From: Methylicorpusculum sp.
GTDB taxonomy: Bacteria; Pseudomonadota; Gammaproteobacteria; Methylococcales; Methylomonadaceae
Reading direction: 5' to 3'
Length of the DNA stretch: 46,985 nt
NCBI RefSeq assembly: GCF_030651835.1
Contig: NZ_JAUSBX010000076.1
Location: 1 to 46,985, forward strand
This document shows positions 41,523-46,985 of the stretch, one piece after another (position 1 is the stretch's first letter; every line of letters begins with the position of its first letter). The translations under genes and the position numbers were made by a program. Under the pieces are notes generated by a model. That model saw nothing but the letters and a program-made list of their open reading frames with translations, had not been told where the DNA came from and made no database searches.

Positions 41523-43253
41523 GTGTTGATCAATAAGTTGCTTGCAGTGCTGATGCTTGTTTATTTAAATGGCTGTTCGTCATTGTCAGAAAAAAATGGC
41601 ACTGATTTGGAAGCGGCGGTTGGGGGAGATGGAATAACTCCCGAGGTCGATGCTTCAAAAACTGCGATTGATCCTGATGTTATGTATATGCTGCTTGCGG
41701 CCGAAATAGCCGGACAACGAGAGCAATTTGATGTGGCTCTGGAAGGCTATCTTGAGGCGGCAAAGCGTGTCAAAGACGTTAGACTGGCTGAGCGTGCGGC
41801 AAAAATTGCACTGTACACAAAGAATACAGAGAAAGCAGAGGAGGCAGTTGGATTATGGCTAAAGCAAGAGCCTAATAATTTAACGGCCAGGAAGATATCT
41901 TTGCTTGCGGCGCTTAGAAAGGAAGATAAAAAAATGGGTGTCACTGATGCGCTTGAAATACTCGAAAAAGACCCTGAAGGGTTCGATGGCACGCTCATGG
42001 AGTTGTTTAAGGCTTTAGGTCCTAAAGCAAATGCAGCATTTATCTACGATGTCATGGAGGAAGTCGCCATTCAGCAGCCGGATCAGGCATCTGTTTATTT
42101 TGTTCAGTCTATGCTGGCTATGCAGTTGAACAGTCATGTGCTGGCAGGGCAAAAGATAAAAAAAGCCTTGGATATTAATCCTGAATGGGACAAGGCTTTA
42201 TTATTGGAAGCTCAAATTGCAGTCGTGTCTAATGACGTTGAGAAAGCTAAAAAGCTGCTCGCAAAATTGAGTAAGAAAGACTCTGAAAACGTTAAAGTAA
42301 GAAAATTACTGGCGCAGTTGCTGATTAAATCTTCAGATTACGAAGGGGCTGGGCAGATTTATCGTGAAATTATCGACATCAGCCCTGACGATGTTGAATC
42401 AAAGTTTTCTTTGGCTTTGGTTTATTTGCAGTTGGAACAAGACGATAAGGCTTCGAGCGTGTTCAAAGAATTGGTTTTGATTCCTGAATTCCAGGATCAG
42501 GCCGGTTTTTACCTGGGCCGAATAGCGGTCAGAGCAGAGCGCAATGAAGAGGGTTTGGTTTGGTTTGATAAGGTAACCAGCGGCCCTTTTAGTTTTGATG
42601 CTCGAATAGCAGCCATATCCCTTTTGATAAAGCAAGGAGAATTTGATTCAGCAAGTAAGCGGCTGGATGATTTGCCGAAAAAAACTACCGAGCAGAAGGT
42701 GCGTGGCATCTTGGTAAGGTCTGAGCTCTACAATGAGCAGAAACGTTACGAAGAAGCATTTCAGATGCTGAATGACGCCATACAGGAAATGCCAGAGCAA
42801 AAGGAGTTGCTATATACCCGGGCCTTGGTTGCTGAGCGGATGGGCAAGCTGGATATTCTTGAGCTGGATTTGAAAAGAATTTTAGTGAATCATCCTGATG
42901 ATGTGAGCGCCTTAAATGCTCTGGGATATACGCTTGCAGATCAAACTACTCGCTACGTTGAGGCTCAGCAATACCTTGAAAGGGCTCTTAGTTTGCAGCC
43001 TGACGAGGCGGTTATTCTTGATAGTTACGGATGGCTGCAGTTTAAGCTGAATAATTTGACTAAAGCCTTAGAGTATTTGGAAAGGGCTTATGCGTTGCAG
43101 CCGGAAAATGAGATTGCCGCTCATTTGATTGAAGTTCTATGGGAATTAGGAAGAAAAAAAGAGGCAATCCGTTTATTTGACCAAGCGATTAAAAATGCTC
43201 CGGATGATGAGTATCTGCTTGATTTTAAGAAAAGAGTGTTAGATGTTCGGTGA
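41523..43253 (+). CDS. TPR-repeat outer-membrane lipoprotein
   Basis: Lipoprotein of 576 residues: signal peptide and lipobox LNGC (Cys 18), then about a dozen TPR units, each two helices of about 34 residues, from MYMLLAAEIAGQREQFDVAL to the end. The clearest are near the C-terminus: DDVSALNALGYTLADQTTRY, AQQYLERALSLQPDEAVILD, WLQFKLNNLTKALEYLERAY. Such scaffolds bind other proteins in the periplasm. A TPR protein in the same place, before lolB-ispE-prs, is found in Pseudomonas, so the gene order is conserved. The start codon is GTG with AGGA in front. Lol-pathway or cell-envelope involvement is inferred from position. Confidence 0.9.
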   Translation: MLINKLLAVLMLVYLNGCSSLSEKNGTDLEAAVGGDGITPEVDASKTAIDPDVMYMLLAAEIAGQREQFDVALEGYLEAAKRVKDVRLAERAAKIALYTKNTEKAEEAVGLWLKQEPNNLTARKISLLAALRKEDKKMGVTDALEILEKDPEGFDGTLMELFKALGPKANAAFIYDVMEEVAIQQPDQASVYFVQSMLAMQLNSHVLAGQKIKKALDINPEWDKALLLEAQIAVVSNDVEKAKKLLAKLSKKDSENVKVRKLLAQLLIKSSDYEGAGQIYREIIDISPDDVESKFSLALVYLQLEQDDKASSVFKELVLIPEFQDQAGFYLGRIAVRAERNEEGLVWFDKVTSGPFSFDARIAAISLLIKQGEFDSASKRLDDLPKKTTEQKVRGILVRSELYNEQKRYEEAFQMLNDAIQEMPEQKELLYTRALVAERMGKLDILELDLKRILVNHPDDVSALNALGYTLADQTTRYVEAQQYLERALSLQPDEAVILDSYGWLQFKLNNLTKALEYLERAYALQPENEIAAHLIEVLWELGRKKEAIRLFDQAIKNAPDDEYLLDFKKRVLDVR

Positions 43254-43845
43254 GTATCTGAAGTCGACTTCAGGTCATGTTGGGAGGGTCATAATTTTAT
43301 GCTCACTTATTCAGTCGGCTGGTTGCACGCTGAGTACTGTAAAGGATACGACTGATTATGTACTTTCTGACAGAAGTGCTTTAGAAAAGTTGAATTATTG
43401 GGACTTTGAAGGGCGTATCGCAGTAATTTTAAAAGATGACTCGTGGTCCGGATCGATGAGTTGGGCTCAGAGTGGCGAGCAGGGAGTTATTAAAATCTCA
43501 GGACCTCTGGGGCAAGGGGGGGTGGAAATCAAGATCAAGGAGGGCTATCTGAGTATTAATGACGGCGAGAACGTCATTGATTATTCTGATCAAGATGAGG
43601 CGTCGCTTGTTAATGAACTTGGCTTTTATGTGCCGATAAGGTCTTTGGTTTATTGGGTTCGAGGTTTGGCGGATCCGGATATTGATTACATTGAGACTGA
43701 TCAAGGTTTTATGCAAAGTGGTTGGCAGGTTCTGTTTAAAGCCATGCAGAGAACGGAGGTTGGGTTGATGCCCCATAAGGTATATTTAACCAATCAGGCT
43801 GTTAGGCTTAAGTTAATTGTGGATCAGTGGGTTATAAATGAGTGA
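43243..43845 (+). CDS. lolB: Outer-membrane lipoprotein receptor
   Basis: LolB, 200 residues, accepts lipoproteins from the carrier LolA and inserts them in the outer membrane. It is itself a lipoprotein: signal peptide with lipobox SAGC (Cys 28). The mature part shows the unclosed barrel of the family: YWDFEGRIAVILKDDSWSGSMSWAQ, IKISGPLGQGGVEIKIKEG, LGFYVPIRSLVYWVRGLADP with the conserved loop, and the closing VRLKLIVDQW. It overlaps the TPR gene by eleven bases and ispE by eight, so translation is coupled. LolB is normally essential. Its neighbour order is conserved in Gammaproteobacteria. Confidence 0.94.
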   Translation: MFGEYLKSTSGHVGRVIILCSLIQSAGCTLSTVKDTTDYVLSDRSALEKLNYWDFEGRIAVILKDDSWSGSMSWAQSGEQGVIKISGPLGQGGVEIKIKEGYLSINDGENVIDYSDQDEASLVNELGFYVPIRSLVYWVRGLADPDIDYIETDQGFMQSGWQVLFKAMQRTEVGLMPHKVYLTNQAVRLKLIVDQWVINE

Positions 43846-44704
43846 GACCGCTAAATTAGCTAGTAAGTGGGAAAGGCGCTGGCCGGCTCCGGCCAAGTTG
43901 AATTTGATGTTGCGAATTACTGGCCGTAGGGAAGATGGATATCACTTGTTGCAAACCGTTTTTCATTTTGTAGAACTATGTGACTGGATTGTTTTCACTC
44001 CCAGACCCGATGGCGAGGTCAGGTTAAAAAACACACTACCCAATGTTGCTGAAGACGATGATCTGACAGTCAGGGCTGCAAAATTACTTAAAAATGAAAC
44101 AGGTTATGCCGGTGGGGTAACCATTGATATAGAAAAAAATCTGCCTATGGGCGGCGGCTTAGGGGGCGGTAGTTCCGATGCGGCAACCACATTGATTGTG
44201 TTGAATCATCTTTGGGAATTGGGATTGAGCCAGGAAAGGATGATGCAGATGGGCTTGCAGCTTGGTGCGGATGTGCCGGTTTTTGTGTTCGGAAAAAGTG
44301 CCTGGGCTGAAGGTGTGGGAGAAGTGCTCTCTGAAATAACTATCCCAGAATCCTGGTTTGTCATTATCAAGCCGGATTGCCATGTCAACACAAGAGAAAT
44401 ATTTTTATCAAAAGATTTGACAAGAGACAGTAAATCTATCAATATAAGCGACTTTCTTGCTGGGCAATATAACAATGATTGTCTGGAAACAGTTCGTAGG
44501 CTCTATCCTTCGGTAGGTATGTCTTTGCAGGACTTGTCTAGGTTTTCAGTAGGCAGGTTGACAGGGACGGGGGCATGTGTTTTTGCTCAATTTGAAACTA
44601 AAGATAAGGCAACGGATGCGTATTTAGCGTTAAAAGATAAATGGCGAGTACATCTTGCAAAAGGATTGAACAGTTCTCCATTGTACTTGAGTCTTTACGA
44701 TTAA
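43838..44704 (+). CDS. ispE: 4-diphosphocytidyl-2-C-methyl-D-erythritol kinase
   Basis: GHMP-family kinase of 288 residues, step four of the MEP route to isoprenoids. Seen: PAPAKLNLMLRITGRREDGYHLLQTVF at the start with the substrate-binding Lys and His, the ATP loop PMGGGLGGGSSDAATTLIVL, LGADVPVFVFG, and the closing LTGTGACVFAQFE. All blocks are intact, length is normal. It overlaps lolB and is followed by a tRNA-Gln gene and prs, as in Pseudomonas and its relatives. Carotenoid, quinone and hopanoid synthesis would depend on it in a methanotroph. Confidence 0.96.
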   Translation: MSETAKLASKWERRWPAPAKLNLMLRITGRREDGYHLLQTVFHFVELCDWIVFTPRPDGEVRLKNTLPNVAEDDDLTVRAAKLLKNETGYAGGVTIDIEKNLPMGGGLGGGSSDAATTLIVLNHLWELGLSQERMMQMGLQLGADVPVFVFGKSAWAEGVGEVLSEITIPESWFVIIKPDCHVNTREIFLSKDLTRDSKSINISDFLAGQYNNDCLETVRRLYPSVGMSLQDLSRFSVGRLTGTGACVFAQFETKDKATDAYLALKDKWRVHLAKGLNSSPLYLSLYD

Positions 44705-44731
44705 AGACAGCAAGTATTATCAAAATATTAA

Positions 44732-44806
44732 TGGGCCGTCGCCAAGCGGTAAGGCACGGGGTTTTGATCTCCGCATACCAAGGTTCGAATCCTTGCGGCC
44801 CAGCCA
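44732..44806 (+). tRNA. tRNA-Gln (anticodon TTG)
   Basis: Acceptor stem TGGGCCG/CGGCCCA, anticodon loop TTTTGAT with TTG at 44764-44766 inside the stem CGGGG/CTCCG, T-arm GGTTCGAATCC, discriminator G and encoded CCA. It sits between ispE and prs, the usual place in Gammaproteobacteria. Confidence 0.97.
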
Positions 44807-44845
44807 TATTGTCTATCATCAATTATCAAAGTTGGGAGTGCCGGA

Positions 44846-45799
44846 ATGAGTGATGCATCGTTAATGGTGTTTTCCGGGAATGCCAATAGAGCGTTAGCGG
44901 AAGGTATCGTTAAAAAGCTCAGTATGCGTCTAGGAATGGCTACGGTAGGCAGGTTTAGTGATGGAGAAGTTGCGGTCGAGGTAGAGGAAAATGTAAGAGG
45001 CAAGGATGTTTTTGTTATCCAGCCAACATGCTCGCCGACAAATGAAAATTTGATGGAGCTACTGGTAATGATTGATGCTTTTAAGAGGGCGTCAGCATTC
45101 AGAATTACAGCTGTTATGCCTTATTACGGTTATGCCAGGCAAGATAGGCGGTCTCGATCTGCGCGAGTACCAATCAGTGCAAAGCTTGTTGCAAAAATGA
45201 TTGGTGAGGCTGGTGCTGATAGAGTGTTAACCGTAGACTTGCACGCAGATCAAATACAGGGATTTTTTGATATTCCGGTCGATAATGTTTATTCGTCACC
45301 CTTGCTTTTAGGGGATGTGTGGCGTCAAAAGTATAAAGATTTAATTGTTGTATCGCCTGATGTTGGTGGAGTTGTCAGGGCAAGGGCGCTGGCTAAGCGT
45401 CTGGATGATGCTGATTTGGCAATTATCGATAAACGTCGGCCAAAGGCGAACGTATCGGAGATTATGCATATCATTGGTGATGTGGATGGTCGGACCTGTG
45501 TTCTGATTGATGATTTGGTGGATACGGCCGGCACATTGTGTCATGCCGCTGATGCCCTGAAAAAAAATGGTGCGGTAAAAGTGGTGGCTTATTGTACCCA
45601 TGCTGTGTTGTCAGGGCCGGCAGTAAGTAATATAAGAAATTCAGTGCTTGATGAATTGGTCGTAACCGATACTATTCCTTTGAGTCGTGAAGCAGAGGAA
45701 ACTGGTAAGATTCGTCAATTGAGTGTTGCAGAGATGCTGGCAGAGACAATTCGGCGCATTGCTGTAGGTGAGTCGGTCAGTTCGCTCTATGTTGATTAA
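44846..45799 (+). CDS. prs: Ribose-phosphate pyrophosphokinase
   Basis: Makes PRPP from ribose 5-phosphate and ATP, for nucleotides, His and Trp. The 317 residues show [19 protein letters not shown] at the start, the flexible catalytic loop region [39 protein letters not shown], the metal-binding [18 protein letters not shown] and the PRPP loop [18 protein letters not shown]. Length and motifs are normal for the class I enzyme. A GGGAG lies about nine bases before the ATG. The rplY gene follows with a 48-base gap, as in many relatives. Confidence 0.97.
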   Translation: MSDASLMVFSGNANRALAEGIVKKLSMRLGMATVGRFSDGEVAVEVEENVRGKDVFVIQPTCSPTNENLMELLVMIDAFKRASAFRITAVMPYYGYARQDRRSRSARVPISAKLVAKMIGEAGADRVLTVDLHADQIQGFFDIPVDNVYSSPLLLGDVWRQKYKDLIVVSPDVGGVVRARALAKRLDDADLAIIDKRRPKANVSEIMHIIGDVDGRTCVLIDDLVDTAGTLCHAADALKKNGAVKVVAYCTHAVLSGPAVSNIRNSVLDELVVTDTIPLSREAEETGKIRQLSVAEMLAETIRRIAVGESVSSLYVD

Positions 45800-45847
45800 T
45801 TAATTTTTAGATATCAATGCGTTTTGAGCGCAAGTTTGGAGAATAAA

Positions 45848-46453
45848 ATGTCTAGCGTATTTGAATTCGTTGCAGAGCCCCGTGAGTTATCGGGAACATC
45901 AGCTGCCAGATCGGTGCGGAGAAAAGATAGGGTTCCTGCGATTCTATACGGTGGAACAGAGGCTCCTTTAATGATTACGTTGAGCCATAACGAAGTGAGA
46001 AAGCATCTGGAACATGAGGCGGTTTATTCTCACGTGTTAGATGTGTCTGTAGGTGGTAAAAAAGAAAAAGCAGTGTTGAAAGCGGTGCAAAGACATCCTG
46101 CAAAACCAAAAATACTTCACCTGGATTTTTTAAGAGTCAGTGCAAACGAAAAGATTAAAATGCACGTTCCTATTCATTTTATCAATGAAGATAAATCTAT
46201 AGGCGCGAAGCAAGGCGGCGTAGTTATGCATAGCATGGTTGATCTTGAGGTAATGTGTTTACCTGAAAACCTGCCTGAGTTCATTGAGGTTGATTTGAAA
46301 GACCTTAATTTGGGCGAGTCATTACATATATCGCAAATTACTGCTCCCAAAGGCGTAGAATTTGTGGCTCTTTCTCATGCTGGGGATCATGATTCCGACG
46401 TATCGGTTGTGACCATTATACCGCCAACGGTATCTGACGCTGGTAATGCTTAA
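45848..46453 (+). CDS. rplY: 50S ribosomal protein L25 (long Ctc form)
   Basis: Ribosomal protein bL25 that binds 5S rRNA. The 201-residue length shows the long form, with an extra C-terminal beta domain. N-terminal part: EPRELSGTSAARSVRRKDRVPAILYGG, then HPAKPKILHLDFLRVSANEKI. The second domain carries GAKQGGVVMHSMVDLEVMCLP and GESLHISQITAPKGVEF. I start it at the ATG at 45848, with TTTGGAGAATAAA upstream; eight codons earlier the frame has another start but no ribosome site. The usual next gene, pth, is absent here; a tRNA-tuf operon follows instead. Confidence 0.95.
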   Translation: MSSVFEFVAEPRELSGTSAARSVRRKDRVPAILYGGTEAPLMITLSHNEVRKHLEHEAVYSHVLDVSVGGKKEKAVLKAVQRHPAKPKILHLDFLRVSANEKIKMHVPIHFINEDKSIGAKQGGVVMHSMVDLEVMCLPENLPEFIEVDLKDLNLGESLHISQITAPKGVEFVALSHAGDHDSDVSVVTIIPPTVSDAGNA

Positions 46454-46480
46454 GATAGGTAATAAAGTTTTTAATAAACG

Positions 46481-46509
46481 TTGACAATTAGTTAATAAAT
46501 TGAAATAAT
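46481..46509 (+). promoter_or_regulatory. Predicted sigma-70 promoter of the tRNA-tuf operon
   Basis: TTGACA (46481-46486), 17-base spacer, AATAAT (46504-46509, 5 of 6 to consensus), then GC-rich GCCGAC as discriminator, a pattern of growth-rate controlled stable-RNA promoters. It lies 18 bases before tRNA-Tyr. Confidence 0.65.
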
Positions 46510-46527
46510 TGCCGACTTTCCGGTTAT

Positions 46528-46612
46528 GGAGGGGTTCCCGAGCGGCCAAAGGGATCAGACTGTAAATCTGCCGGCTCTGCCTTCGGAGGTTCGAATCCTC
46601 CCCCCTCCACCA
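46528..46612 (+). tRNA. tRNA-Tyr (anticodon GTA)
   Basis: Acceptor stem GGAGGGG/CCCCTCC, long variable arm, anticodon GTA at 46562-46564 in CTGTAAA, T-arm GGTTCGAATCC, encoded CCA. First gene of the conserved tRNA-Tyr-Gly-Thr-tuf operon. Confidence 0.97.
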
Positions 46613-46633
46613 TCATTAAAGCAAGAAAGGTAC

Positions 46634-46707
46634 GCGGGTGTAGTTCAATGGTAGAACTCCAGCCTTCCAAGCTGGTCGCGTGGGTTCGATTCCCATCACC
46701 CGCTCCA
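46634..46707 (+). tRNA. tRNA-Gly (anticodon TCC)
   Basis: Acceptor stem GCGGGTG/CACCCGC, anticodon loop CTTCCAA with TCC in the stem CCAGC/GCTGG, T-arm GGTTCGATTCC, encoded CCA. Confidence 0.97.
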
Positions 46708-46725
46708 TATGCAACCCGATTTGAG

Positions 46726-46801
<76 letters not shown>

Positions 46802-46844
46802 GTAGGTTTTGAATTAAGAGTTTAATATTGCTCAGGAATGAAAA

Positions 46845-46985
46845 ATGTCCAAAGAAAAATTTGAACGTAAAAAACCCCATGTAAACGTAGGCACCATTGG
46901 TCACGTTGATCATGGTAAAACGACCTTAACAGCGGCATTGACGAAAGTCATGGCGGATTTGCGTGGAGGCACCTTCAAAGCCTAC
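46845..46985 (+). CDS. tuf: Translation elongation factor Tu (5' part, runs off the window)
   Basis: First 47 codons of EF-Tu, the GTPase that delivers aminoacyl-tRNA to the ribosome. After [18 protein letters not shown] comes the P-loop [18 protein letters not shown], and the frame is open to the last base. CAGGAATGAAAA before the ATG gives a good ribosome site. Its place behind tRNA-Tyr, tRNA-Gly and tRNA-Thr is the tufB arrangement of E. coli, so a second tuf copy beside the ribosomal protein operons may exist elsewhere in the genome. Confidence 0.97.
   Translation, partial: MSKEKFERKKPHVNVGTIGHVDHGKTTLTAALTKVMADLRGGTFKAY

Overview
The window looks like a chromosome segment of a gammaproteobacterial methanotroph or methylotroph (order Methylococcales). 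Two things point there. First, serine-cycle genes lie together: hydroxypyruvate reductase, serine-glyoxylate aminotransferase, malyl-CoA lyase and both malate-CoA ligase subunits. Second, housekeeping synteny is typical of Gammaproteobacteria: hemA-prfA-prmC diverging from a TPR lipoprotein-lolB-ispE-tRNA(Gln)-prs-rplY, then tRNA(Tyr)-tRNA(Gly)-tRNA(Thr)-tuf. The genus is not certain. I see no rRNA, CRISPR array, prophage or transposase gene.

Layout. 1-3.7 kb: repeats, one small unknown gene, and a LeuT-type sodium symporter with a very large periplasmic insertion, followed by a 53-codon membrane ORF that resembles MetS-type small subunits. 3.7-10.6 kb, minus strand: the flavin transferase ApbE with a Ca/Na antiporter, then an ATPase / FtsX-type permease / CrtC-like lipocalin set. 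10.8-15.1 kb: a UspA protein, an MliC-like lipoprotein, a membrane-anchored TIR protein, and an NfeD-slipin operon. 15.3-21.9 kb: the serine-cycle block hprA and sga (minus), a DUF805 gene, then mcl-mtkA-mtkB (plus) behind a good sigma-70 promoter. 22-31.2 kb: mixed genes (HAD hydrolase, thpR, xseA, a PilZ protein, an SMR exporter with tusB and a two-cysteine DsrC-like protein, hslR, a rhodanese, and a tandem-RCK potassium channel). 31.5-37.2 kb: coaD-ferredoxin, hyi-glxR (a second route from hydroxypyruvate to D-glycerate), and ggt-sfp-DUF192. 37.6-47 kb: a JAMM peptidase with prmC-prfA-hemA, then the TPR-lolB-ispE-prs-rplY-tRNA-tuf region; tuf runs off the end.

The least expected signal is in the intergenic DNA. 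It holds at least three families of short, gene-free, inverted-repeat elements. The commonest is 153 bp long with terminal repeats GTA-CT-CTC-CC; it has seven copies here, one flanked by a perfect 8-bp direct repeat and another by a 7/8 match. A second family has CCAG-type ends, and two copies have perfect 8-bp duplications. A third has TATACC/GGTATA ends. These look like MITEs moved by transposases encoded elsewhere. Shorter REP-like hairpins lie among them.
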